A DNA stretch of 64,000 bases from JACKCR01 sp041390305 (GCA_041390305.1 JAWKQE010000002.1:124001-188000); one strand, 5' to 3'. Positions 26,715 through 35,884 are shown, counted from the first letter of the stretch. A program made the numbers and translations. Notes: generated from the sequence alone by a model not told the origin.

Positions 26715-28466
26715 ATGTCCAGACACCTACGACTGCTGCACCGGTTGGCGCTCTACGCGACTGCGATCTGGTTCGTCGGCTTCAGCGTTCGTTCCGCGAG
26801 GGCGACCGTGTGGGAAGTCGACGCAGCCGATCCGCCAGAGTGCGGACGGATTGCTGCCGTTCTGGCTCTGACGGCTCCGGGCGACACGATCGCCATCGGG
26901 CCGGGCGAGTACTTCGAGAACCTGGAGCTTCCGCATGGGATTGCTCTCATCGGAGCGGGGAGCGAGGCCACCATTCTTCGCCCGTGCGAGGGGACGGGGA
27001 GCATGATGCATGCGTTTCTGGTGGGCCCGGTGAGGATCGAGTCGATCGGTTTCGAGGACGGGCAGGGCTCTCCCCTTCAGCCCGGGGGGGAGTTCCTGCG
27101 TGGGGGTGCCCTCCATCTCTCCAACGGGGAACCCGTGGTCATCGAGAACTGCCGGTTCGAGAACAACGACGCAGATGATGGCGGGGCCATTTCGGGTCCC
27201 GCCCGCCTGCAGGTCCGGGACTGCCTCTTCCGGAACAACCGAGGCCGGATCGGGGCCGGCTCGGTGGAGATCGCCGCGGCTGTCGACATCCTGATCGAGG
27301 GTTCCGTGTTCAGCTGGGATCGCTTCGACGCGGGTAGCCAGGTCAAGGTTGCCCAGGGTTCTCGGGTCGAGCTCCGAGGCTGCACGTTCGTGGCAGACGT
27401 CGACTCCCCGGTTGGGGGGCCCGACCTCGGTGCCCGCAACAACATCGTGGAGGATTGCATCTTCTGGGACGTGGGGACGGCCGCGGGTGCGTCGACTCTC
27501 AGGATCGATCCTTGGACTGACGGGGATCCGATGTACGGGAGGGTGTCGCGTTCTGTTTTCGGTGCGCCCGCGCCATTGGAGGAGGCGGGACCGGGCTCGT
27601 TGCTCAGGACCGACTTCCTCGAGTTGGATCGGCTGACAGTGGTCAACCAGGGGCTCCGTGTGAACGCAGTCTCCTCGACACTCCAAAACTCGATCGTTGT
27701 TTCCGGAGAGCTGAACCTCTTCGATCCCGTCGGGGGCACCGCCCCATGCAACGTCTTCTGGGACGTGGACCTCACGAATAGCGGCTTCGATCTCACCTCG
27801 ACCCGTTTCGTCGATCCGCTTCTGTGTGACGTCTCGAACATGGATCTCACGGTTCTTCCCGACAGCCCGTGCCGTCCCGAGAACTCGAACGGGTGTGGCT
27901 GGATCGGTGCGCTCGAAGGCGACTGCGGAGTGACCCCGGTTCTGATCTCCGGAATGACGGCGGAACGGTTAGGGAACCAGGTGCTCGTGTCCTGGGAGTG
28001 GACCGGGGTGGAGCCGGAGACGCGGTGGGCAGTCGTTCGGCGAGCCGCCGGGAGTGACCAGTTTGTCGCCGAAGGACAGGTTCAGGGTCTCGGTCGGGAA
28101 GAAGTCTGGGACCGGTCCCTTGGCACCGGCGTTCCTGCTACCTACGAGCTCCGTGTCCAATTGGGAGAGGGAGAGTGGTCGGCGCTGACCAGCGTCCAGG
28201 TGGAGGGAGGCGAGGAGGAGGAGGCGCCCCGCCTCGTGCTCGGCCCGACCGTCGTGGCGAACGCGGTTTCCCTCGCGCTTCCGGCGGGAGCGGAAGCGAA
28301 GGTAGTCGACGTGAGCGGACGGGTGCGCGCGACGCTCCCGGGCGCAGAGTCCGGAGTGGTGGACTGGGACCTCACCGACAGCTACGGGGAGCGACTCGAG
28401 AGCGGTGTGTTCTGGGTATCGGCGGGACAGCGGAAGGCGCGGATCGTGGTCCTGAAGCGGGACTGA
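26715..28466 (+). CDS. Exported parallel beta-helix protein with FlgD-like sorting domain
   Basis: GGAGG at 26706-26710 precedes ATG 26715, giving 583 residues. A signal peptide ends near RSARA. Residues about 35-390 are a right-handed beta-helix: the pattern PPECGRIAAVLALTAPGDTI, then repeats such as VVIENCRFENNDADDGGAIS, LQVRDCLFRNNRG and VELRGCTFVAD. The helix ends with a signature shared with the next gene (FVDPLLCD, SPCRPENSNGCGWIGALEGD). A fibronectin-III-like segment follows, then a FlgD-like C-terminal domain ending GVFWVSAGQRKARIVVLKRD. It is likely a surface protein; no catalytic residues for polysaccharide lyase activity are apparent. It is probably transcribed with the next gene, 127 bases downstream, which is a paralogue of the helix part. 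Confidence 0.83.
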   Translation: MSRHLRLLHRLALYATAIWFVGFSVRSARATVWEVDAADPPECGRIAAVLALTAPGDTIAIGPGEYFENLELPHGIALIGAGSEATILRPCEGTGSMMHAFLVGPVRIESIGFEDGQGSPLQPGGEFLRGGALHLSNGEPVVIENCRFENNDADDGGAISGPARLQVRDCLFRNNRGRIGAGSVEIAAAVDILIEGSVFSWDRFDAGSQVKVAQGSRVELRGCTFVADVDSPVGGPDLGARNNIVEDCIFWDVGTAAGASTLRIDPWTDGDPMYGRVSRSVFGAPAPLEEAGPGSLLRTDFLELDRLTVVNQGLRVNAVSSTLQNSIVVSGELNLFDPVGGTAPCNVFWDVDLTNSGFDLTSTRFVDPLLCDVSNMDLTVLPDSPCRPENSNGCGWIGALEGDCGVTPVLISGMTAERLGNQVLVSWEWTGVEPETRWAVVRRAAGSDQFVAEGQVQGLGREEVWDRSLGTGVPATYELRVQLGEGEWSALTSVQVEGGEEEEAPRLVLGPTVVANAVSLALPAGAEAKVVDVSGRVRATLPGAESGVVDWDLTDSYGERLESGVFWVSAGQRKARIVVLKRD

Positions 28467-28593
28467 ACGACCGAATCCGGAGGACCGGTTCATCGACCGG
28501 ACCGCCCCTCCGGTTCGTACTGGGTGACGGGAACGAGCAGCTCGGGGCGCTTCGCCGAGAAGCAAGTGATCGTCTTGAAATGAGGCTGCAGAA

Positions 28594-29874
28594 ATGAAGA
28601 AGCAACTTTGGGCTCTCGCTCCCTTGGCTGTCTGCCTCTGCGGGTGCCCGGCCGCGGCGAGTGTCCTGCACGTCCCGAGCGAGTACCCCACGATCCAGGC
28701 CGCCGTCGATGCCGCCATGTCCGGGGACGAGATCCTGTTGGCCTCCGGTAGGTATGAGGGCCCCGGCAACACCAACGTGCTGATCGAATCGATGAGTCTG
28801 TCCATTCGCTCCGAGTCCGGGGCCGGGGCGGCGCGGTTGGTGGGTCCGGGATATGACGACCCGAAACGAGGGTTCGAACTCAGGCTCGATCCCGACGACA
28901 TCGTGTCGGTCGAGGGGCTGGCGTTCGAAGAGCTTCGAGCGCAGTACGGAGGTGCAGTCCTGGCCGAGGGGGGAGCGCAGGTCGTCGTGGAAGATTGTTC
29001 CCTGAATTCGTGCGGCCCCCCCGATACGTTCGAGTACGGAGGGGGAGTCATCGACGTTCGGTCCGTTCGCGAGGTGCGCGTCGAGCGATCGACGTTCTCT
29101 TGGAACTTCGGGCCCCAGTCAGGAATCACGGCGCACGACTGTGACGCCGTTCGGATCTCGGACTGCGACATGTTCTTCAACGGAGGATACAAAGGGCTGA
29201 TCATCTTCGCCGGGCGAACCGTGGGGGAGGTGGAACGGTGTCGCATCGTCGACAACGACGGCCGTCTCAAGGTTGGCGTAGACGCAACGGCCCGACTTCG
29301 GGACACGATCATCGTCGACTACGGCGGTGTGCACATCACCGGAAGACTCGAGGCCATCGGATGCACCATCGCGCGAGCAGGTGGAATCACCATGGACTGG
29401 GGCTCGTTGGTCGAACTCGACCATTCGATCGTCTCCGGCAACTGCGGCGGGGACTTCCTCGGCTTTGGCGACCTTCACGCACGGTGTTCTTCGCTCGATA
29501 GCACGGGCATCGCGGATGGGATCGCGCTCACTCTCGAGGGAGATCAGGTTTGGACCGATCCGTTGTTCTGTGATCCACGCGAGTGTGGCGACATTTCTGA
29601 CCACGACCTGCTCCGGTATTGGCTTGCCGCCGATTCGCCGTGCGCTCCGGAGAACAGCCCGTGCGGTGAGTTGATCGGCGCATACGGGATTGGCTGCGGT
29701 GCCGAGACAGGGGGGTGCTGTGTCGACACGAAGTGCTCCATGACCACCGACGAAGGGTGTGCATTCCTGGGCGGGCGGTTCCTCGGAGTCGGGACGTCCT
29801 GCGAGACCGATAGTTGTGTGCCGACGCCGATCCTCGAGCGAAGTTGGGGGCAGATCAAGGGCGTGTTCCGCTGA
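28594..29874 (+). CDS. Exported parallel beta-helix protein with Cys repeat and WGxIK-type tail
   Basis: ATG 28594 gives 426 residues and a signal peptide (LAPLAVCLCGCPAAAS). The cysteines inside it could suggest a lipoprotein, but the region following is not typical. The body is a beta-helix beginning VLHVPSEYPTIQAAVDAAMS, with repeats such as VVVEDCSLNSCGPPDTFEYG and VRISDCDMFFNGG. It ends with the same signature as the previous gene (WTDPLFCDPRECGD, SPCAPENSPCGELIGAYGIG). A single six-cysteine unit follows (GGCCVDTKCSMTTDEGCAFL) and then the tail CVPTPILERSWGQIKGVFR. So this paralogue carries the short tail where its neighbour carries a FlgD-like domain. Confidence 0.85.
   Translation: MKKQLWALAPLAVCLCGCPAAASVLHVPSEYPTIQAAVDAAMSGDEILLASGRYEGPGNTNVLIESMSLSIRSESGAGAARLVGPGYDDPKRGFELRLDPDDIVSVEGLAFEELRAQYGGAVLAEGGAQVVVEDCSLNSCGPPDTFEYGGGVIDVRSVREVRVERSTFSWNFGPQSGITAHDCDAVRISDCDMFFNGGYKGLIIFAGRTVGEVERCRIVDNDGRLKVGVDATARLRDTIIVDYGGVHITGRLEAIGCTIARAGGITMDWGSLVELDHSIVSGNCGGDFLGFGDLHARCSSLDSTGIADGIALTLEGDQVWTDPLFCDPRECGDISDHDLLRYWLAADSPCAPENSPCGELIGAYGIGCGAETGGCCVDTKCSMTTDEGCAFLGGRFLGVGTSCETDSCVPTPILERSWGQIKGVFR
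29815..29871 (+). other. WGxIK-type C-terminal tail, copy 3
   Basis: Encodes CVPTPILERSWGQIKGVFR as the exact protein end. It follows a six-cysteine repeat, as in copies 1 and 2. Confidence 0.8.
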
Positions 29875-30155
29875 CCAAGGACCTCGTCTTTCCGGCACGG
29901 TATCCGTCGCCTCATGCGATCACCTGTGCGCCCTTCCGGGCAGAAGCAGAGCGAGGTACGCAGCGGTCCTGTCCGGCCTTGGCCGGCGAGTCAACCGTTG
30001 GCCAGCTAGCCCACCTGCCGTCATCCGCCGTCGCGGGCCACCCTCCACAGCCCGCACCTGCACCCACACCTTGAGCGGGACGCCGATCTCCCCGAGAATC
30101 GCCCTCCCGGGGCGGCCGCCGTGAGGCCGGTCGCTGTCCGGTAGAAGGGAGATCC

Positions 30156-31364
30156 ATGAAAGAGATCGCGATGTTCCCCCAGGCGCGGATTCCGTACGGC
30201 ACCTGGGGCAGCAGCTTCTTCCCCGCGTGGCAGCAGTCCGCGCTCGCCGAGGTCAACATCGGCCAGTTCGCCGGTGAGGCCATGGGGCGGATCCTGGGGC
30301 AGAGGCGGGTACCGAAGAGCGAGCTGGACTACCTCGTCATCGGCTCGACCATCCCCTGGCACTGGAAATTCTGGAACGCTCCGCTCGTGGCGAGTTGCCT
30401 CGGGGAGCGGGTGCCGGGCTATCACCTCGAGCAGGCCTGCGCGACCGGTCTCCAGGCCGTGGTCGCGGCCGGAGCCGAGGTCGAGAGCGGCGGACACGAG
30501 ACGGTCGGCGTCCTCACCTTCGACCGGACGAGCGACTCGCCGGTCGGCGTCTTCCCGGAGCGGCGCTCCTATCAGCGCACCGTCCCGATCGCGGACGTCT
30601 GGGACAACTTCGGGTTCGACCCCGCCACCGGCAACGCGATGATCACGACCGCCGGAATCGCGGCGCGGAAGTACAAGATCGACCGCCGCGAGGTCGATGA
30701 GCTCACCCTTCACCGAACCGAGCAGTACTTCGGCGCGATCGAGTCCGGGTTCCTCGACCGCGTGCTCTTCCCGCTCGACGTCCTCACCGTCCAGGGGAAG
30801 CCGCTCGGACGGATCGACTCGGACCTCGGTGTGCGTCCGCTCACGTTGGATGGTCTCCGCGCGATGCGCGAGCTCGATACGTGTGTCACCGGCGGAACGC
30901 AGACGCATGCGTCGGACGGGATGGCCTGCCTCCTCGTCACGACCGAAGCGCGCGCGAAGGAGCTGAGCCCGCGTCCCGAGATCGACATCCGCTTCCTCGC
31001 GAAGACGGAGATCCGGACGGACCCGAGCCTCATGCCGGAAGCTCCTGCGATCGCCGTACAGAAGCTGCTCCAGAAGACGGGGCTCGCCATGAGCGATGTC
31101 GCGGTGGTCAAGAACCACAATCCGTTCGCGGTGAACGACGCGGTGTTCGCGAAGGTCCTGAACTACGACTGGCGCGACATGAACCGCACCGGGTGCTCGC
31201 TCGTCTGGGGGCATCCTCAGGGACCGACGCTCACCCGCATCCTCATCGAAGCGTTCGAGGAGGCCGTGGACCTGGGAGGCGGGCGCGTGCTCGTCTTCGG
31301 TTGCGCGGCAGGAGACGTCGGAATCGCAGCCCTCTTCGAGGTGAGCGACGGAGGGAAGCGGTGA
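30156..31364 (+). CDS. Thiolase-family acyl-CoA acetyltransferase
   Basis: The 402-residue protein has the usual thiolase length and catalytic set. Cys95 in HLEQACATGLQAVVAAG is the acyl-accepting residue, His353 is in WGHPQGPTLTRI, and Cys383 is in VFGCAAGDVGIAALFE. Thiolases either cleave 3-ketoacyl-CoA or condense two acyl-CoAs in the cytoplasm. The sequences around the active residues are divergent: NHNPFAVND replaces the usual NEAFA-type motif and GCAAGDVG replaces CIGGGQG. The downstream dehydrogenase/hydratase gene overlaps by one base at TGATG, so the two are translationally coupled. Together they resemble a fatty-acid beta-oxidation or related acyl-CoA unit. Confidence 0.9.
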   Translation: MKEIAMFPQARIPYGTWGSSFFPAWQQSALAEVNIGQFAGEAMGRILGQRRVPKSELDYLVIGSTIPWHWKFWNAPLVASCLGERVPGYHLEQACATGLQAVVAAGAEVESGGHETVGVLTFDRTSDSPVGVFPERRSYQRTVPIADVWDNFGFDPATGNAMITTAGIAARKYKIDRREVDELTLHRTEQYFGAIESGFLDRVLFPLDVLTVQGKPLGRIDSDLGVRPLTLDGLRAMRELDTCVTGGTQTHASDGMACLLVTTEARAKELSPRPEIDIRFLAKTEIRTDPSLMPEAPAIAVQKLLQKTGLAMSDVAVVKNHNPFAVNDAVFAKVLNYDWRDMNRTGCSLVWGHPQGPTLTRILIEAFEEAVDLGGGRVLVFGCAAGDVGIAALFEVSDGGKR

Positions 31365-33484
31365 TGGCGACTACGACTTCGAAAGGGACCAACGAGATCA
31401 AGACGATGCGGAGAGACACGCTCGGGACCCTGGGTCTCGGGACCGTGCTCGATGTCTTCCGAAACGGCCGTCTTCCCGCCGATCCGATCGAACTCGTGTC
31501 GAGCGTGTTCGGTCCCGCGGGGGATCGCGGCGCGCTCGTCATCTCCGGCGCGGGTGGAATCGTCGGCGCGGGCAAGATGATGCAGCTCGGTGCGCGGCTC
31601 GAACCGTTCGGCGTGCCGATCGTCGGGCTCGACATGCCCGGAGCTCCCGATGGGATCTCCCGCCAGTATCCCGGGCTCGTGCGTGCGTTCGGCAAGGACG
31701 GTGCGGACAGGATCCTCGGCAACATGGTCCGTCTCACCTACGACGGGAAGAGTCTGCCCGATCAGCTGAAGCCCCTTCGTCCGAAGTTCCTGCTCGAGGC
31801 GATTCCCGAGATCCTCGAGATCAAGCGCGCGCACTACGAGATGTTCCGTGCGTCCTATCCGGACATCCAGATCCGCTCCGTGACGTCGGGGTTCCCGGCG
31901 TCGCAGCTCGGTGTTGGCATCGCGCACCCTGCGTTTCCGCACGAGATCAACAAGATCTTCGAGGTGGTGGAGGACGAGCCGTCCGACGTGACGAAGCTCT
32001 TCTGGGCCCTGGGGCTCGTGCCCGTTCCGGTGAGCGACGACTGGTCGTTCGTCCTGGACGTCCTCTTCTGCGGGATCACGCTCGCCGCGGTGCGCTATCA
32101 CCGGATGACGAACACGCCGGTCTGGAAGATCGACAAGTACGTGCGGAAGCACATCGGCCCGAACCCGGTTCGTGCGCACGATGCAATCGGCGCGAAGGGC
32201 GCGACGTTCCTCACCTGGTCCTGTCTCCATCACCTGGCCGGCGAGTACGGTCCGCTCTTCGAGCCGACGCCCGAATTCGTCCAGCACAAGGACAGCGGTC
32301 AGGACTGGTATCCGCCGAACCACTTCCGTCCGGTCGTGGACTTCCCGTTCGACGACGACGACGAAGCCGAGTTCCTCGACTGGATCCTCGGCCCGCTCGT
32401 CCAGATGACGAGCCTCATGCTGAAGGAAGAACGGGCGCACCTCGGACTCATGAACGCGATGGGCGAGCTCTGTGCGCAGTTCCGTCGCGGCATCCTCGCG
32501 ATGATCCGCGACATCGGCATGACGCGCGCGATCGCGACGGTGGAGCGCTACCACAAGCACCACCCCGAAGCGGCGAAGGGCGATTCCTGGTATCCGGCCG
32601 CGCTGGAGCGGATCGGCGACCCCGAGTGGCAGCAGCTCTACGTCAACGCGGAGCACGACGGCAAGGTCGGCGTCATCACGATCTCGCGCGAGAGCTACAA
32701 CGCGGACGTCGATGCGGAGCTGGGTCGCGCGATCGATTGGCTCAAGGCCGAGAAGATCGACCGCGTCATCCTCACGAGTGACTTCCACCTCTCGACGCAG
32801 ATGGTGGGAGCGGACACGAACGAGTTCTTCCCCGCGCTCGACTCGGAGGAAGAGGGCGCACGGATCGCCGGTGACTGGTCCCGGACCGCGCGTCGTCTCG
32901 ACAGCGAGTTCGCCGTCTCGGTCGGATTCGTTCCGGGGAAGCGCTGCCTCGGCGGCTACCTCGAGCTGATGACGCACTGTCACTATCTGGTCACGCTGGG
33001 CGACACGCTGCTCGGCTTCCCCGAGGTGACGCTGCCGGTCGTACCCGGGATGGAAGGCTGTCACTGGCCGTTCCGCAAGACGTCCGGAGACGGTTGGATG
33101 AAGCTCCTTCAGCTCCTCCTCACCGGTCGCCCCGTGACCGGCGAGAACGCATCCGGCTGGCTCGTCGACTTCGCCGGTCCGATGGAGGACGCGCTGAAGG
33201 CGGCTTGGAACATTGCGTCCGGCGGCGAGCATGGTGTGGCGAAGCGCGAACTCGTTCGCGAAGTCGTGGCGGGCGTGACGGACACCATGCCGGAGCTGCC
33301 TCCTGCCGGGAGTCCGGCGACGCAGGCGGCGCGTACGGCGATCGTGGCGACGGTGCGGGACGCATGTGGAGCGAACCTCGCCGAGTCACTCGACGTGCAG
33401 ACGCGTCATGCGGCGGCGTTCCTTCGGTCGGACCTCTGCCGGAAGGGGCGGGTCGGGCAGGAACGAGACCGCACTCTCATCTAG
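31364..33484 (+). CDS. 3-hydroxyacyl-CoA dehydrogenase/enoyl-CoA hydratase fusion, divergent
   Basis: I chose ATG 31364, overlapping the thiolase stop, with GGAGGG at 31350-31355; the longer open frame upstream is a shadow of the thiolase. The product has 706 residues. Residues about 55-330 resemble a 3-hydroxyacyl-CoA dehydrogenase: VISGAGGIVGAGKMMQLGAR for the nucleotide loop, FLLEAIPEILEIKRAHYEMF, and HPAFPHEINKIFEVVEDEPS, which takes the place of the catalytic His/Glu stretch. Residues about 425-640 are a crotonase domain, with both expected Glu residues in GGYLELMTHCHYLVTLGDT and LLGFPEVTLPVVPGMEG. The order (dehydrogenase first, hydratase last) is the reverse of FadB/FadJ. The nucleotide loop is unusual, so the cofactor is uncertain. 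It works with the upstream thiolase, probably in acyl-CoA breakdown. Confidence 0.85.
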   Translation: MATTTSKGTNEIKTMRRDTLGTLGLGTVLDVFRNGRLPADPIELVSSVFGPAGDRGALVISGAGGIVGAGKMMQLGARLEPFGVPIVGLDMPGAPDGISRQYPGLVRAFGKDGADRILGNMVRLTYDGKSLPDQLKPLRPKFLLEAIPEILEIKRAHYEMFRASYPDIQIRSVTSGFPASQLGVGIAHPAFPHEINKIFEVVEDEPSDVTKLFWALGLVPVPVSDDWSFVLDVLFCGITLAAVRYHRMTNTPVWKIDKYVRKHIGPNPVRAHDAIGAKGATFLTWSCLHHLAGEYGPLFEPTPEFVQHKDSGQDWYPPNHFRPVVDFPFDDDDEAEFLDWILGPLVQMTSLMLKEERAHLGLMNAMGELCAQFRRGILAMIRDIGMTRAIATVERYHKHHPEAAKGDSWYPAALERIGDPEWQQLYVNAEHDGKVGVITISRESYNADVDAELGRAIDWLKAEKIDRVILTSDFHLSTQMVGADTNEFFPALDSEEEGARIAGDWSRTARRLDSEFAVSVGFVPGKRCLGGYLELMTHCHYLVTLGDTLLGFPEVTLPVVPGMEGCHWPFRKTSGDGWMKLLQLLLTGRPVTGENASGWLVDFAGPMEDALKAAWNIASGGEHGVAKRELVREVVAGVTDTMPELPPAGSPATQAARTAIVATVRDACGANLAESLDVQTRHAAAFLRSDLCRKGRVGQERDRTLI

Positions 33485-33509
33485 GGGGCTTCGAGCGGAC
33501 TACGTGTCG

Positions 33510-33637
33510 TACGCCCCCTGGGCGTCCTTCCGGTTTCGAGCCGCGGTGCCATCTGGGGGCTTCCGGACATCGCAGTCTACGCCCCCTGGGCATCCTTCCG
33601 GTTTCGAGGGACGAAACCTACAGGACGCCCAGGGGGC
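33510..33637. repeat. Two 31-bp direct repeats plus an inverted arm after the acyl-CoA operon
   Basis: The 31-base unit beginning TACGCCCCCTGGGCRTCCTT occurs at 33510-33540 and 33578-33608 with one mismatch. GGACGCCCAGGGGGC at 33623-33637 is the exact inverse of 33513-33527. A small perfect stem GGTTTCG/CGAAACC lies at 33600-33618. The whole can fold several ways and may end transcription of the operon. Confidence 0.75.
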
Positions 33638-33778
33638 TCATTCTGCGTCGCATTCGAAGAGATGGCGTGCGGGAGGTTTTTGGGGGTGGGCGGCGGTGTG
33701 GGGGGGGCGGTTGCTTTGATGGCGTCTGGATCGTGCACATGCGGACGTTCGGCGTTCCGGAGGCGGTTTGGGAAAGGC

Positions 33779-34315
33779 TCAGTCGTCCATTGGGGGGCGT
33801 GGGGTGCGGGTTCCGTTCTCGAAGTCGTCTCGGAGTAGGGTGTAGGTGACGGCGTCCTGCCAGGAGCCGTCGGCGCTGCCCCAGGCTTGGCGGTGGTGGG
33901 CTTCTTGGACCCAGCCGGCGGCGCGGAAGAGGGCGCGCATGGCGAGGTTGTCGGCGCGGGTGTGGCCTTCGATCCGGTGTTTGTCTGCGTCGTGGAAGGT
34001 CCACTCTGCGAGGAACCGTAGGGCGGACTTGCCGATTCCCTGTTGGCGTCGCGCGGTGGCGATGCGTAGGTCGAAGACAGGAGTGGGATCGGCCAGGTCC
34101 ATCACCGTGAGGAGCGCGACGCGTTCCTCGCCGATGCATCCCCAGAAGCTCTGCGTGTCCTCGTCGTTTCCGAAGCGGCCGGAGGCGACCCACTCGGTCG
34201 TCTTTTCCATGGATGGATTCGGCGTGCCGTGGAACGGCCAGGTCTCCCCGGAGAGAAACTCAGCGAGTGACTCGGTTTCGGTGTCGAGGTGCAGAGGTCG
34301 CCATTGGGTTTCCAT
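33779..34315 (-). CDS. GNAT-family N-acetyltransferase
   Basis: The 178-residue product has the GNAT acetyl-CoA binding motif in RIATARRQQGIGKSALRFLA, followed by HRIEGHTRADNLAMRALFRA and AGWVQEAHHRQAW, the usual motif B region. GNAT enzymes move an acetyl group from acetyl-CoA to an amine, on small molecules or protein N-termini. The layout (FDLRIATARRQQGIGK, DNLAMRALFRAAGW) resembles RimJ/RimL-like members. It is cytoplasmic. It converges on the acyl-CoA operon and is divergent from the WD40 gene. The substrate cannot be told. Confidence 0.85.
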   Translation of the reverse strand: METQWRPLHLDTETESLAEFLSGETWPFHGTPNPSMEKTTEWVASGRFGNDEDTQSFWGCIGEERVALLTVMDLADPTPVFDLRIATARRQQGIGKSALRFLAEWTFHDADKHRIEGHTRADNLAMRALFRAAGWVQEAHHRQAWGSADGSWQDAVTYTLLRDDFENGTRTPRPPMDD

Positions 34316-34484
34316 GCGAGGGATCTCCCGGGGATGACGGGGGTGCCGTGGCAGGTCGTCCTACCGCGCCGAGTGACGATGAATCGAGAATCGGAGCCGC
34401 GTGGAGTATGCACCCGAATCGTCGGGAGCGCGATCGCGAGGTGCTACCATCGAGAGGTTGGCTCACATCAGGTTGGAGGTGCCC

Positions 34485-35699
34485 GTGACATCGTGGATCC
34501 GGACGCTCACGTTCGTCCCGATCGCTCTCGTTCTGGCGAACGTCGTCGTGATGGCGACTGCGAACGCGACTGCGACTGCGACTGCGGCTGCGACTGCGAC
34601 CGCGACCGCGCCTGCCACTGCGACAGCGACCGCGACCGCGCCTGCCACTGCGACAGCGACAGCGAGTGCCACGGCGCCTGTCACCGCGACTGCGACTGTG
34701 ACCGCCACTGCGACGGAGTCGGACTCTGCTCCGCAGTTCGAGTCCCGTTCCATCGACCTCGCAGGGCCATCTGCGCTGGGTGTCGCCTTCACCGCGGACG
34801 GCCTCGCGATCGCGCTCGGGCTCTCCGACGGCACCCTCCGCATTCTGGATGGCGCGACTCTGGAGCCGGCCCTGGAGCGCGAGGGCTCTGCGGAGTGGAT
34901 CCGCGGGATCGCCCTGACCCAGGAAAGGGATCGTGCTGCCACGAGTGGCGGGGACGGGGTCGCCCGCATCTGGGACACGGGTGGTTGGGAGATTCTCGCG
35001 GAACTTCCTTACGAAGCGCCGATCCTGTCGGTCGCGTTCTCTCCCGATGGGAGGTTCCTCGCCACCGGAGCAGAGGATGGGGCTGCGATCGTCTGGGAGA
35101 CGAAGCGAGGGTGGCTGGCGCGGGGTCTCGGGGGACGCGAGGACTCGGCGACCGTGGTGGCGTGGTCGCCGGTGGAGAACGTGCTCGCGACCGGCTCGCG
35201 CGACGGTAAGGTGCGCGTCTTCCAGCTCGACGTCGAGACTCCGATCGCGGTTCCCACGATGCACGATGGATTCGTGGAACAGCTGGCGTTCTCACCGGAT
35301 GGCCGTCTCCTCGCGAGTGCGGGGGCAGACGGGAGCATCCGGATCGCCATCCCGACAGCCGATCACGAACTCGCCATCCTCGACGGTCACGAGGGCTCGG
35401 TCGCCTGTCTGGCATTTCGCCCCGACGGCAACGGTCTCGTCTCGGGCGGGAGCGATCGCACCGTGCGCTCGTGGGATCTGGCATCTGTGATCGACGCCGC
35501 GACCCTGGAGCGTGAGTCGACGAATGCCACGATGACGGAGGCGGAGTCTCTCGGCGTGGCGGCTCCGCTGGAGCTGAGGGAGTCAGTCGTTCTGGCGACG
35601 CTCGGTGCCCCGGTGGCGAGTCTGGCGTTCGATCGTCCGGGCGTGCGTCTCGTCGCGACGACTCTGGCGTCGGAGGTTCGTCTCCTCCCCTCGCGCTAG
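34485..35699 (+). CDS. Exported WD40 beta-propeller protein with Ala-Thr repeat linker
   Basis: GTG 34485 follows TTGGAGGT by four to five bases and gives 404 residues; upstream in-frame starts lack a ribosome site. Residues 1-25 form a signal peptide or membrane anchor (LTFVPIALVLANVVVM). A linker of about 60 residues is nearly all Ala and Thr with a few Pro and Val, encoded by a GCGACT hexanucleotide repeat. The rest is a WD40 propeller of five to six blades (GLSDGTLRILDGATLEP, SGGDGVARIWDTGGWEIL, FSPDGRFLATGAEDGAAIVW, GSRDGKVRVFQLD, GSDRTVRSWDLASV). It has no FlgD-like domain and no WGxIK tail, unlike other exported propellers here. Partner unknown. Confidence 0.8.
   Translation: MTSWIRTLTFVPIALVLANVVVMATANATATATAAATATATAPATATATATAPATATATASATAPVTATATVTATATESDSAPQFESRSIDLAGPSALGVAFTADGLAIALGLSDGTLRILDGATLEPALEREGSAEWIRGIALTQERDRAATSGGDGVARIWDTGGWEILAELPYEAPILSVAFSPDGRFLATGAEDGAAIVWETKRGWLARGLGGREDSATVVAWSPVENVLATGSRDGKVRVFQLDVETPIAVPTMHDGFVEQLAFSPDGRLLASAGADGSIRIAIPTADHELAILDGHEGSVACLAFRPDGNGLVSGGSDRTVRSWDLASVIDAATLERESTNATMTEAESLGVAAPLELRESVVLATLGAPVASLAFDRPGVRLVATTLASEVRLLPSR
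34553..34735 (+). repeat. Hexanucleotide coding repeat
   Basis: The motif GCGACT (and variants GCGACC, GCGACA, GCCACT) is repeated about thirty times and encodes an Ala-Thr linker. Its near-identity at the base level suggests slippage-prone DNA. Because the unit is six bases, changes in copy number would keep the frame. Confidence 0.8.
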
Positions 35700-35884
35700 C
35701 TGCCCTCGCGGTCCAACCTTCTCTCCCGGACACGATCGTCCCTGCGGTATGCTCGTAGCTGCTTCAGATCGGGCCCATCGGGCGCTGAACGGGCCTCGGA
35801 GCCCTTCGCGGCGCCCTTGCTCGAGGCCGTCTCCAGCGCCCGGACCCGATCGGATGAACCGCGCACACCGGAGGTCCCCCGCAC

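Noticed and set aside
28594..28680. Lipoprotein signal in the second beta-helix protein
   Set aside because: Cysteines occur in the signal region (LCGCP), but the following residues and the C-terminal tail fit a cleaved signal peptide at least as well; left undecided and not claimed.
30881..31363. N-terminal extension of the dehydrogenase/hydratase
   Set aside because: It overlaps the thiolase in another frame, is Arg/Glu-rich and has no similarity; ATG 31364 has a ribosome site.
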